Positions 8,393 to 17,365 of a stretch of DNA of 64,000 nt are shown one piece after another. How positions within the stretch are numbered: position 1 is the first letter of the stretch; every line of letters begins with the position of its first letter. Location: NCBI RefSeq assembly GCF_945859825.1, contig NZ_CAMAPC010000001.1, positions 248,001-312,000 on the forward strand, read 5' to 3'. The DNA is from Pseudoalteromonas holothuriae. Its GTDB lineage: Bacteria; Pseudomonadota; Gammaproteobacteria; Enterobacterales; Alteromonadaceae. The notes under the pieces were generated by a model, which made no database searches, was not told the DNA's origin, and saw only the letters and a list, made by a program, of their open reading frames with translations. The translations under genes and the position numbers were made by a program.

Positions 8393-8561
8393 TGAGGGCG
8401 GTCCTTATTGGTGGGAGGCAAAAGCGCGGCTTAGTGTAGCATCCATCAAGGCTTTAGGGGGATATAGTTATCATTAACGCATGAATAGATTTCAATTTTA
8501 TAATCCAAAATATCTTTATTGAGCAAATTTGCTTATCTCAAGCTGGGGAAGTTAAGATAAG

Positions 8562-9587
8562 TTAATCATCGCATCTGATTAACTTAGCGCGCACTTCAAT
8601 GTCGGTTACTTCGCCTGCATTGTGCTCACAAGCCAGTCGGTAGCCTTGCTCAAGCTTTGCATCTGATAGCCGCGCTTTATCTGCACTCGTCGCATTAACC
8701 ACTGACTTGCAGCGTACTTTACATAAGCCGCAGGTTCCCCCGCCACCACAACTTGAAGGCAATTGAATGCCAGATGCGATTAAGCCATCAAATAAACTGC
8801 TTTTTGTTTCTAAAGCAAGAGTATGGGTTTGCTGACTGGTCAGTTCTGTGACCGTTACACTCTTTTTATGATGCTTAAAAATGAGGCTCAGTTGCCCAGC
8901 TTTAAAGCGCTCGATTAACCATGTAGCGCCAGTTAATGAAAGTACTAAGGTGGTAATGGCAAATATAATGATCAGCCAATGATTAAACCCGCCTGTGTTC
9001 ATGTAATCCATAAAGTGCAATTTAAATGCGAGGTCACGCAGTCGCCTATCATCATTAACATGGGCGATAACTTGGCCAGAGCTGTGCTCAATGTATATAT
9101 GGGTGTTGTTGGCATCATTTAGGATTACTTGCCAAAGCGGGTTTTGCTCTTTAGGTAGCGCAGCAATGGGTGGCTCAAGTAAACGCGCCTCGGTAATGTT
9201 AACAGCTTCTTTGAAAGACTTAAGCGCGATGGTGCGTGCCAGTGTTTCGTTTAAAGGTGCGGGAGTTCCTGTTTGTGCATCTAATAAATAAACAACTTTG
9301 GTTTGATAACGATGGGCACCGGCTTGTTCAATAATTTGATAATAAGGCTGGCCCAAAATCCACAGTAGTTTAATGCTTTGTGCAGGTTTTATAGCAAGGC
9401 TTTGCAAAGGTATTAAGCTGGTGTGCGGCACTTTGGCTCTGTGAACCACAGTACGTAAATTAGCATTGCCTGCGCCTTTTTTATGGTCCATTAAGTTAAA
9501 ATACAAACCAGTAATAAGCCAAATAAGTAGTTGCAGGCCCACAAATAACGAGAGCCATTTATGTAAGGTTTTGTTTAGTTTAAACAT
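8562..9587 (-). CDS. PepSY-type membrane protein fused to a C-terminal 2Fe-2S ferredoxin domain
   Basis: 341 residues. A first membrane helix (about 11-30) is followed by a PepSY-like periplasmic region, then a second helix (about 200-225) and a cytoplasmic tail. The last ~75 residues form a plant-type 2Fe-2S ferredoxin with C280-x5-C286-x2-C289-x30-C320 in SCGGGGTCGLCKVRC, like the ferredoxin domain of NqrF-type reductases. This suggests electron transfer across the inner membrane. It starts 3 bp after the upstream PepSY gene and is last in the copper efflux operon, so a role in metal reduction or metal-stress redox repair is a reasonable inference. No flavin domain is present in the protein. 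Confidence 0.8.
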   Translation of the reverse strand: MFKLNKTLHKWLSLFVGLQLLIWLITGLYFNLMDHKKGAGNANLRTVVHRAKVPHTSLIPLQSLAIKPAQSIKLLWILGQPYYQIIEQAGAHRYQTKVVYLLDAQTGTPAPLNETLARTIALKSFKEAVNITEARLLEPPIAALPKEQNPLWQVILNDANNTHIYIEHSSGQVIAHVNDDRRLRDLAFKLHFMDYMNTGGFNHWLIIIFAITTLVLSLTGATWLIERFKAGQLSLIFKHHKKSVTVTELTSQQTHTLALETKSSLFDGLIASGIQLPSSCGGGGTCGLCKVRCKSVVNATSADKARLSDAKLEQGYRLACEHNAGEVTDIEVRAKLIRCDD

Positions 9588-9590
9588 AAC

Positions 9591-10298
9591 TTAGTTGGCT
9601 CCTGTACTGCTGGGCTTGAATACGCGTTGGTAAGTAAGCATCAAGCCAAGTAGGGCCGCTGAGACACTAAGCAAGGCAATGAATAGCAAAAACCAGTTGG
9701 CCACATTTTCGCCGTCATCATAATCCATAATATGAAAGCGCCACATCCAATCGAACATTCGCCAAAAAAAATGTCGTTTAGTCACGATATTGCCAAAGTG
9801 TTGGCTGATATAAAAAGTGGGTGATGAGTAATGTTCAAATACCACTTGCCACACAGGTAAATGACGTGTTGAAAGCTCGCTAGGGAGTGTGCTTGTATCA
9901 TCAATTAACTGCACTGAAGCGATGCTGTTATTACCACGCATGTTGTGTTTGGCGATTAATAAAGCGCGGTCTTTATCTATCAACGGCAGTGGCGCGCCTG
10001 TTTGAGCATTCAGCATGTATTTACGCTGATTTTTATCAACAAAACGATAAATTGGCTTACCTAACAATTGGGTTAGTTCAACTTGTATGGCATCAGGGTA
10101 TTCACTCAGCAAATTGCTGAATGAATAGTTAACCTGTGCAAGTGCTATGGGTTGCTTGGTTTGCGCTTGCAGCGACTCGCCATGAATAAAGTGAATATCC
10201 ATACTCACCATATATAACCCACTGAGTGACCAAATTAAAAATTGTATGCCAATAAAGGCCATTAACCATTTATGGGCTTTTCTAACTGTTCTTATCAA
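9591..10298 (-). CDS. PepSY-associated membrane protein
   Basis: About 235 residues with an N-terminal membrane helix after RKAHKWLMAFIGIQ, a PepSY-like middle, and a C-terminal helix (WFLLFIALLSVSAALLGLMLTY). The layout mirrors the first part of the next gene, which suggests a duplicated pair acting together. No ATG exists near the start. I chose the TTG at 10298, which follows AAAGGCG and overlaps the cusA stop by 17 bp; another TTG at 10328 is possible. Translational coupling to cusA is implied. Confidence 0.75.
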   Translation of the reverse strand: MIRTVRKAHKWLMAFIGIQFLIWSLSGLYMVSMDIHFIHGESLQAQTKQPIALAQVNYSFSNLLSEYPDAIQVELTQLLGKPIYRFVDKNQRKYMLNAQTGAPLPLIDKDRALLIAKHNMRGNNSIASVQLIDDTSTLPSELSTRHLPVWQVVFEHYSSPTFYISQHFGNIVTKRHFFWRMFDWMWRFHIMDYDDGENVANWFLLFIALLSVSAALLGLMLTYQRVFKPSSTGAN

Positions 10299-13200
10299 CG
10301 TGATTAACGCCTTTATTAAATTGCACAATATCGGTGTATTTTACCAAACTGTAAATGGCGGGCAGTACGATTAAGGTCAGCAATACTGCGCTGCTCATAC
10401 CACCCACCATAGGGGCGGCAATTCTGCTGATTATCTCTGAACCTGTGCCGCTACCATATAAAATGGGCAGTAAACCGATGATGATAGTGGCAACAGTCAT
10501 CATAACAGGCCTTACGCGAAGGCCTGCACCGTGCAGTAACGCCTCTTGGTAACGTTCAAGCGTAATTACTTGGCCTTCTTGCTGAGCTTTTTCTTTTAAA
10601 TCAGTGAGAGCTTGATTTAAATAAACCAACATAATAACACCGATTTCTACCGCAACACCCGCAAGGGCAATAAATCCTACACCTACCGCAACTGAAAAGT
10701 TAAAGCCTTCTAAATACATTAACCATAAACCGCCTATCATGGCCATAGGTAAAGTGATAATAATAATGGCAACCTCTTTGAATGCCCTAAAGTTGAGGTA
10801 TAATAAAATCACAATAATGGCTAGCGTAAGCGGTAATATGTAATTGAGTTTGGCTTTGGCTCGCTCCATATACTCATACTGACCTGCCCAAGTTACTGAG
10901 TAGCCTGCGGGTAAATCTAACTGGTTTGCTAAGTGTGTTTTTGCATTGGCGACATAGCTGCCCACATCTACGCCTTCAATGTCGATAAAGGTCCAACCGT
11001 TGATGCGAGCATTTTCGCTTTTTATACCGGGTGGGCCTGTTTCAATGTATACGCGGGCAACGTCACCAAGGGCAATGCGCTCGCCTAAGGGCGTTACTAC
11101 GGGCAGACGCGCAAGTTGCTCTGGTGAATCACGATAATCTTGTGGATAACGTAAGTTAACGGGGTAGCGCTCTTGGCCTTCAATGGTTTGCGTGACATTC
11201 ATGCCACCAATGGCCGTGGCTACAACTTGTTGCACATCAGCAATGTTTAAACCAAAGCGGCTGGCTTTTTGCCGAGAAATATCCACTTTAATATATCTAC
11301 CACCAGCAACCCGCTCGGAGTACACCGACGCAGTGCCTGCAACATCTGGTAAAATACGCTCAATTTGCTGGCCTATGTCTTGAATAACCGCTAAATCTGC
11401 CCCCGCGACTTTAATACCAACAGGGGTTTTAATGCCGGTTGCCAACATATCAATACGGGTTTTTATGGGCATCACCCATGCATTGGTTAAGCCGGGGAAG
11501 GTGACTAGCTCGTTGAGTTCAGCCTTTAGAGTTTCGGTGGTCATGCCAGCTCGCCATTGTGACTTGGGCTTTAATTGAATAAAGGTTTCAATCATGGTCA
11601 ATGGAGCGGGGTCGGTGGCGGTTTCAGCGCGACCAACTTTACCAAACACGTTCTCTACCTCAGGCACGGTGCGAATAAGCTTATCGGTTTGTTGTAGTAA
11701 CTCACGGGCTTTTCCAATCGAAATACCCGGGTACGTGGTGGGCATATACATTAAATCACCCTCATCGAGGGGAGGAATGAACTCACTGCCAATTTTATTA
11801 ACCGGATAAAAGCCTGCCACTGTGATGGCAATTGCCAGCACAATAGTGAGCTTTGGAAACGCCATTACTTTTTTTAGTACAGGCATATACAGTGTAATCA
11901 ATAAGCGATTCAGTGGGTTTTTTTGCTCCGATACTACTTTACCGCGAATAAAGTAACCCATAAGTACCGGCACGAGTGTAATGGCAAGGCCTGCAGCCGC
12001 AGCCATCGCATAGGTTTTGGTGTAAGCCAGTGGGGCAAACATCCGCCCTTCTTGCGCCTCTAAAATAAACACCGGTAAAAAAGATACGGTAATGATCAAC
12101 AAACTAAAAAATAGGGCAGGGCCAACTTCGCTGGCTGATTTTGCCACAATATGCCAGCGGTTCTCATCGGTCAGTGGGGTCTTTTCCATATGCTTGTGCA
12201 TGTTTTCAATCATCACAATGGCACCATCGGTCATCGCGCCAATGGCAATAGCAATACCACCTAATGACATAATATTGGCGTTGACGCCTTGCAAGTACAT
12301 AACGATAAACGCAACTAAAATACCCAGTGGTAGGGTTACCACCGCAACAATAGACGAGCGTAAATGAAACAAAAAAACAACACACACAAGTGCAACCACG
12401 GCAAGTTCTTCGAGCAGTTTGCTCCATAAATTATCTACAGCGCTTTCGATAAGTTTTGAGCGGTCGTATACGGTGACTATTTCAACGCCTTCAGGTAACG
12501 AATTTTTTAGCGAGGTAAGTTTGGCTTTAACGCCTTCAATAGTGGTTTGTGCATTTTCGCCAAAGCGCATAACTACAACACCGCCAACGACTTCGCCCTC
12601 GCCATTTAGCTCAGCAATACCCCGGCGCATTTGCGGACCTAAATTAACGTTGGCAACATCACCAATGGTTAGCGGTGTGCCTTGTTGGTTAACACCTAAA
12701 GGAATTTGTTCTATGTCGCTGACCGACTTGATATACCCTGTTGCGGTAACCATGTATTCGGCTTCTGCCATTTCAACCACTGAGGCACCCGTTTCTTGGT
12801 TGCCCCGTTTAAGCGCTGTTTGAATATGCGTTAGAGGGATGTTGTAGGCGCGCAGTTTGTCGGGGTCAACCTGTACTTGGTATTGCTTAACCATTCCGCC
12901 CACGGCCGCTACCTCCGACACCCCAGACACGGTTTGTAGCTCATACTTTAAAAACCAATCTTGTAGGCTTCTTAGTTGGCTTAAGTCATGCTTGCCAGTT
13001 TTATCTGTTAAGGCGTAAATATATACCCAGCCCACGCCGGTGGCATCAGGCCCCAATTGTGGTTTAGCGCTATCGGGTAGGCTCGGGGATACTTGGCTTA
13101 AATACTCCAACACGCGAGAGCGAGCCCAGTATAAATCAGTGTTGTCATCAAAAATAATATAAACGTAAGAGTCACCAAAAAATGAGTACCCGCGCACCGT

Positions 13201-13440
13201 TTGTGCTCCCGGAACTGACAGCATAGCGGTAGTCAGCGGGAAGGTGACTTGATCTTGCACCACTTGGGGCGCTTGGCCTGGGTAACTGGTTTTTATAATG
13301 ACTTGTACATCGGATAGGTCAGGAATGGCATCAACGGGCGTATTCTTAAGCGAAAATACCCCTGCAAAGGCTATGATCACCGTAACAAGTAAAACAAATA
13401 AGCGATTACCTATGGACCATCTAATAATAGCTTCAATCAT
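10282..13440 (-). CDS. cusA: CusA-type heavy-metal RND efflux pump (copper/silver)
   Basis: 1052 residues, the normal length for heavy-metal RND pumps. The TM4 segment reads IAIGAMTDGAIVMIEN, close to the CusA signature (AIGAMVDAAIVMIEN) and unlike the CzcA signature, so monovalent copper or silver is the likely substrate. The methionine-containing stretch IDMLATGIKTPVGIKVAG corresponds to the periplasmic metal-site region of CusA. Two large periplasmic loops and twelve hydrophobic helices are evident. It lies 11 bp after cusB in the order cusC-cusB-cusA and exports metal in complex with both. Confidence 0.9.
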   Translation of the reverse strand: MIEAIIRWSIGNRLFVLLVTVIIAFAGVFSLKNTPVDAIPDLSDVQVIIKTSYPGQAPQVVQDQVTFPLTTAMLSVPGAQTVRGYSFFGDSYVYIIFDDNTDLYWARSRVLEYLSQVSPSLPDSAKPQLGPDATGVGWVYIYALTDKTGKHDLSQLRSLQDWFLKYELQTVSGVSEVAAVGGMVKQYQVQVDPDKLRAYNIPLTHIQTALKRGNQETGASVVEMAEAEYMVTATGYIKSVSDIEQIPLGVNQQGTPLTIGDVANVNLGPQMRRGIAELNGEGEVVGGVVVMRFGENAQTTIEGVKAKLTSLKNSLPEGVEIVTVYDRSKLIESAVDNLWSKLLEELAVVALVCVVFLFHLRSSIVAVVTLPLGILVAFIVMYLQGVNANIMSLGGIAIAIGAMTDGAIVMIENMHKHMEKTPLTDENRWHIVAKSASEVGPALFFSLLIITVSFLPVFILEAQEGRMFAPLAYTKTYAMAAAAGLAITLVPVLMGYFIRGKVVSEQKNPLNRLLITLYMPVLKKVMAFPKLTIVLAIAITVAGFYPVNKIGSEFIPPLDEGDLMYMPTTYPGISIGKARELLQQTDKLIRTVPEVENVFGKVGRAETATDPAPLTMIETFIQLKPKSQWRAGMTTETLKAELNELVTFPGLTNAWVMPIKTRIDMLATGIKTPVGIKVAGADLAVIQDIGQQIERILPDVAGTASVYSERVAGGRYIKVDISRQKASRFGLNIADVQQVVATAIGGMNVTQTIEGQERYPVNLRYPQDYRDSPEQLARLPVVTPLGERIALGDVARVYIETGPPGIKSENARINGWTFIDIEGVDVGSYVANAKTHLANQLDLPAGYSVTWAGQYEYMERAKAKLNYILPLTLAIIVILLYLNFRAFKEVAIIIITLPMAMIGGLWLMYLEGFNFSVAVGVGFIALAGVAVEIGVIMLVYLNQALTDLKEKAQQEGQVITLERYQEALLHGAGLRVRPVMMTVATIIIGLLPILYGSGTGSEIISRIAAPMVGGMSSAVLLTLIVLPAIYSLVKYTDIVQFNKGVNHVDKNS

Positions 13441-13451
13441 GGTGATGCCCC

Positions 13452-15197
13452 TTATTCATGATTCATATGTGTGCTTGGCACATCGTTGTTATCATGCGTT
13501 TTAGGCGCAATGTTTACCACCACTAAGTCATCCCTAACCTCAAAAGTAAAGGTAATGTTATCGCCTATTTTAAATTGGCTTAAATCAATATTATCTGCAA
13601 TTGTAAAGTCCATTGTAGCGGCTGGGCGATGCCATTTTTCAATTGGCCCTCGGCTGATATTAAGTGTACCAGTGGTAACATTAATGGCGTTAATAACACC
13701 ATTGACGGTGGCGCTAGCAACGTTTTGTTTAGGTTCAGTCATAATGTGAATAGTGGTTATTTCATAGTGATCATTAGGTGTTTTTGTGACTTCAAAATGA
13801 AGTATTTGCTTGGCTTTGAGCGTGTTGATATCTACTTTGTTTGCTACATCAAAGTCCATAGTCATGGTGGGCCAGTCCCAATCTGCAACTGGGTCGTGCG
13901 TTATATTAACCACCCGCTTATTGGCCATGACCTGATTTATTTCACCTTGCATCCAAACAGCGTTGGGCTTTGCACTTTGGCTCATACGTTTAAAATCAGA
14001 ATTTTTACTTGATTCTGAGTCAATTAAGAACTGTGCCGAGGTCACCACGGTATCGTCTTGGGTTAGCCCTTTTAAAACCTCAATGTAGGTTTCACTCACG
14101 CGGCCAGTTGTTACTGCAATGGATTTAAATTGACCACCGCCCAGTGCCAATACCACTCTATTTTGTTTACCTGTTCGGATCACAGACTCTTTAGGCACTA
14201 AAATAACAGGCTTGTCTACATTGGCATTAATGGTCACTTGGGCGAACATATTGGGTTTGAGTTCAAAATTAGGGTTATCGAATTTGAGTCGCACGCGCAG
14301 TGTTCGGGTTTTACTATTAAGAACGGGGTAAACGTAATCGACCATGCCTTGCCAAGTTTTGCCTGGCAGGTAGTCTAAGGTCATAGACACAGGTAACCCT
14401 TGTTTAATTAACGCAGTATCACGCTCAAATACCTCGGCTTCGACCCAAACTTGATCGAGCTTGGCAATACTCATTAGAGTATTGCCGGGTTTAACGTAAT
14501 ACCCCTCACGTATTTTTAAGCCATCTATCACCCCTGACTGCGGTGAATAAAAGGTGATGGTTTGATGTACTTTTTTACTTTGCTCTAACTCGTTTATAAA
14601 TGACTCCGTTAACTGCAATGCTGTTAAGCGTGCTTTTGCGGCATCGATTAGTGAGCTGTTATTGCGTTTGAGGGCAATCAATAGTTCTTCTTGGGCATTA
14701 ACGAGTTGCGGCGAGTAGAGCGTATAAAGTGGTTGACCTTTTTTAACCGGATTGCCGACTGCTTTGATAAATAGCTTTTCAATCCAGCCATCAACTCTAG
14801 GGTGAATATGCAGTAGTTTATCTTCATCATATTGCACATAGCCAACGGTGGATATTTGTGTGTGCAGGGCTTTAAATTCAACCGGTGCGGTTCTTACCCC
14901 TAAATTATTCACTACATGGGGTGCAATTTTTACAAGGCCAGTGCCGTGTTCAGTTGTGTTACTTTGTTCATAAACAGGCACTAAGTCCATGCCCATGGGC
15001 GATTTACCAGGTTCATCTCGGCGGTAATTTGCATCCATTGGGGCAACCCAGTACAGCGGTTTTTTTTCATCTGAATTGCTGTTTTGAGTTGTTGTTGAGC
15101 CATCGTTTACTAGCGAGGGCATGACGCTTTTGGTTATCACTACGCCAAGGGCTACGCCTGCAATTAAAGCAATAAGGCTTTTTTTATTTGCCAACAT
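13452..15197 (-). CDS. cusB: CusB-type membrane fusion protein with two C-terminal CusF-like domains
   Basis: 581 residues, longer than E. coli CusB (about 400). In order: an N-terminal membrane anchor (7-25), a short heavy-metal-binding motif region (48-76; PGKSPMGMDL), the adaptor core (100-390), and two tandem CusF-like beta-barrels (about 415-485 and 498-565). The first has the copper ligands of CusF: H434, W442, M445 and M447 (HDPVADWDWPTMTM). The second has lost most of them, with R516, R524 and A527 at the matching places and only M529 kept. It links CusA to the outer membrane channel and presumably hands over periplasmic copper. Its ATG overlaps the cusC stop by one base. Confidence 0.9.
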   Translation of the reverse strand: MLANKKSLIALIAGVALGVVITKSVMPSLVNDGSTTTQNSNSDEKKPLYWVAPMDANYRRDEPGKSPMGMDLVPVYEQSNTTEHGTGLVKIAPHVVNNLGVRTAPVEFKALHTQISTVGYVQYDEDKLLHIHPRVDGWIEKLFIKAVGNPVKKGQPLYTLYSPQLVNAQEELLIALKRNNSSLIDAAKARLTALQLTESFINELEQSKKVHQTITFYSPQSGVIDGLKIREGYYVKPGNTLMSIAKLDQVWVEAEVFERDTALIKQGLPVSMTLDYLPGKTWQGMVDYVYPVLNSKTRTLRVRLKFDNPNFELKPNMFAQVTINANVDKPVILVPKESVIRTGKQNRVVLALGGGQFKSIAVTTGRVSETYIEVLKGLTQDDTVVTSAQFLIDSESSKNSDFKRMSQSAKPNAVWMQGEINQVMANKRVVNITHDPVADWDWPTMTMDFDVANKVDINTLKAKQILHFEVTKTPNDHYEITTIHIMTEPKQNVASATVNGVINAINVTTGTLNISRGPIEKWHRPAATMDFTIADNIDLSQFKIGDNITFTFEVRDDLVVVNIAPKTHDNNDVPSTHMNHE

Positions 15198-16573
15198 TAG
15201 TGAGCTCCTTGGTGCTGTGTTGTAAAAGCACTAGATTGGGTTAATAAATAATTGATTTTTGTCACAGACTTGAGCGCATTTACGTCGATTTTTAATGCCG
15301 CAATCTTAGCGTTAAGTTCAGTGATCCGTGCTCGTACTACCTCTGAAAAGTCGCCATCATCATTAGTGTAAGCAGTTAGAGCAGCCTCAGCTTGATGATG
15401 AGTTTGTTCAAGCAATTGCTGTTTATATAAAGCTTGTCTTTGCGATAAACGTTTTAGTTGCGCCAGCTCTTTTTCGACTTCGATAAGCATCTGTTTAGCC
15501 GTTATATATTTTTGCGTTTTAATTGCTTCAGACTCAGCAATAGTTGCTGCGACTTGCCTGTCTTGCTTGTTATGTGTAAATAAAGGCAAATCAAAACTAA
15601 CACCAATAGAAAACAAGTCAGCACGGCTATCACCTGATGGCATATCGTCGCGATAACCATAACTGGCATTTATGCCCCACTGTGGCTGATATTGCTGCTT
15701 ACTTAGTTGAATGGCTTTTTGTGATGCTTGATGTGAAATATCAATGGCGAGTAAGGCAGGGTGATTAAGTAGTAATTTAACGGCTTTGGCGCGCTCATAA
15801 TGCAGCGGCTTTAGCAGTTGTGCATGTTCTAAGGTTATGTTGGGCAGTTCTGTGGGCAACGCGATGGTAATCGCAGCAAAAGCCATGCTATTTAGGCTGT
15901 TGAGCTGATTGGTATCGAATAACTGTAGCCATTCATTTAACTGTGCCAAGGTGGTGTCTAATTGTTGTTGCTCAACCGTTAAACGGTCTTCAAGTTGAAT
16001 AATTTCAAGTTGTGCACGAATCACATCTTGCTGTCTTGTTTTACCTATTGCACTGGCGTAATTGGCTTTAGCAACTTGTGCCATTTGCTCAAAAAGCCCC
16101 CAGTCTTGCTTGATTAAAGCGATGGTACGCTGCGCAAGGTAGGCGTCTAACCATAACTGCGAGATAAGGCGCTTTAACTTGGCATTACGTTCTTCTCGCT
16201 GTAATGGAAGTTGCTTGGCAGAGAGTTTTAACTGTGCTGATTGTATCGCTAAGCTATCACCTCTTGGCAGCATTTGCGATACGGCTACTTTAAATTGAGC
16301 CATGCCCTCTTGGGCAAAGTGCCCACCATCGGCGGGAAGGTTCTGCACTCCAAGCGACACTTTTGGGTCGGCGAATGTATTAGCAGCAATACTTTTATTT
16401 TCAATGGCAGTTTGTTTTAAACGGTTTTGATGCTGCCATGCGTCATTGTGTTGTGCTAAGGAAATAGCATCATTGAGTGATACCACAGATTGCGTGTGAG
16501 CTGTGCTATATAGAGGTAAAAATAGAGGTAAAAATAAACTAATTACCACCGTTTTAAAAAATGAATGTGTCAT
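15197..16573 (-). CDS. cusC: TolC-like outer membrane efflux protein (CusC/CzcC type)
   Basis: 458 residues with a signal peptide (MTHSFFKTVVISLFLPLFLPLYSTAHT region) and two long coiled-coil repeats typical of outer membrane efflux factors. It is the first efflux gene and overlaps cusB by one base, giving a complete tripartite pump. There is no lipobox Cys at the predicted cleavage site, unlike E. coli CusC, so it is probably a plain beta-barrel protein. Named by context and length; sequence alone does not separate CusC from CzcC. Confidence 0.85.
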   Translation of the reverse strand: MTHSFFKTVVISLFLPLFLPLYSTAHTQSVVSLNDAISLAQHNDAWQHQNRLKQTAIENKSIAANTFADPKVSLGVQNLPADGGHFAQEGMAQFKVAVSQMLPRGDSLAIQSAQLKLSAKQLPLQREERNAKLKRLISQLWLDAYLAQRTIALIKQDWGLFEQMAQVAKANYASAIGKTRQQDVIRAQLEIIQLEDRLTVEQQQLDTTLAQLNEWLQLFDTNQLNSLNSMAFAAITIALPTELPNITLEHAQLLKPLHYERAKAVKLLLNHPALLAIDISHQASQKAIQLSKQQYQPQWGINASYGYRDDMPSGDSRADLFSIGVSFDLPLFTHNKQDRQVAATIAESEAIKTQKYITAKQMLIEVEKELAQLKRLSQRQALYKQQLLEQTHHQAEAALTAYTNDDGDFSEVVRARITELNAKIAALKIDVNALKSVTKINYLLTQSSAFTTQHQGAH

Positions 16574-16670
16574 GGTTTTACTAACCTAAACTGGGTTTAA
16601 TATATTAAATTGGATGTTTTAAATCTAAATATGAACGAGATACGCCTTTTTTGGGCGCACTTATCCCGTG

Positions 16671-17003
16671 TTAGGCAAAAATCGGTGGGCGATAAAGGGA
16701 TGTAATAATACTTTGTGGTGTTTGCGATAACGAGGTGAGTCTGGGCTCTGTAAGCTGATGTTCCAGCTTGTTTAAATGCTCATAATTTAAAAATATGAGT
16801 GATAAACAGGCGCTGGCTGGGCAGGTACATTGGGTATCACAACAGTCGGCCATATTTGGCATCTGGCTGTGATCCATTGTCATCATTTTTTGATGGCTAC
16901 TTGCTGACATTTCACACGCCATAGTGGCAACAGCAAATACTTGCCCAGTTAGGGCAGTCATTATTGCAAGTGCAACTAATAAAGTGGAAATTGGCTTAAA
17001 CAT
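16671..17003 (-). CDS. Small exported Met/Cys/His-rich protein, probable copper-binding leader of the cus operon
   Basis: 110 residues: a signal peptide (about 1-24), then a metal-ligand-rich stretch with HQKMMTMDHSQM and the cluster CCDTQCTCPASAC. This make-up resembles CopL-like copper-resistance proteins. It precedes cusC by 97 bp on the same strand, so it is probably the first gene of the copper operon. Copper binding is inferred from composition and position. Confidence 0.7.
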   Translation of the reverse strand: MFKPISTLLVALAIMTALTGQVFAVATMACEMSASSHQKMMTMDHSQMPNMADCCDTQCTCPASACLSLIFLNYEHLNKLEHQLTEPRLTSLSQTPQSIITSLYRPPIFA

Positions 17004-17365
17004 AATAAACTTCAGCAGCGAAAGTATTGCAAATGCTACGATAATTTTCAGGTGAAGTAAATCGTCATTAATTACTCTGTATTAACGGAGTTTAAAGGTC
17101 GAATGAATTTGTTAATATTGAGGATGATTTAAATTCACCGTTAAGTGGTGCTTTTTCATAATTGGTGAATAAAATTCATTTTTTAGTATTTTAATAACGA
17201 CAGTATGGCTACACAGTTGAGTTGTTTGCGCTTTGGCGTTATTAAACGCTATTTACTGAAGCGAATAGGCTAATTTTTATGGGGATAATTCCTCAAAACG
17301 CCACAAAACTGTCATGAATTCTTGTTAGTTTGCTGGGTTATTATTTGGTCAATAGTTTGTTGGTT
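17004..17365. other. 362-bp divergent intergenic region (copper operon / EAL-GGDEF gene)
   Basis: This stretch must hold the promoters of the minus-strand copper operon and of the plus-strand c-di-GMP gene. It is AT-rich. I see a short hairpin with CACC/GGTG arms followed by CTTTTT at about 17138-17158. I see no clear CueR or CopR operator and no convincing small gene. No copper sensor gene is adjacent. Confidence 0.4.

Noticed and set aside
12419..12823. 134-codon open frame on the plus strand opposite the RND pump gene
   Set aside because: It lies wholly inside cusA on the other strand, has no ribosome site and no protein-like motif; a shadow of the conserved gene.
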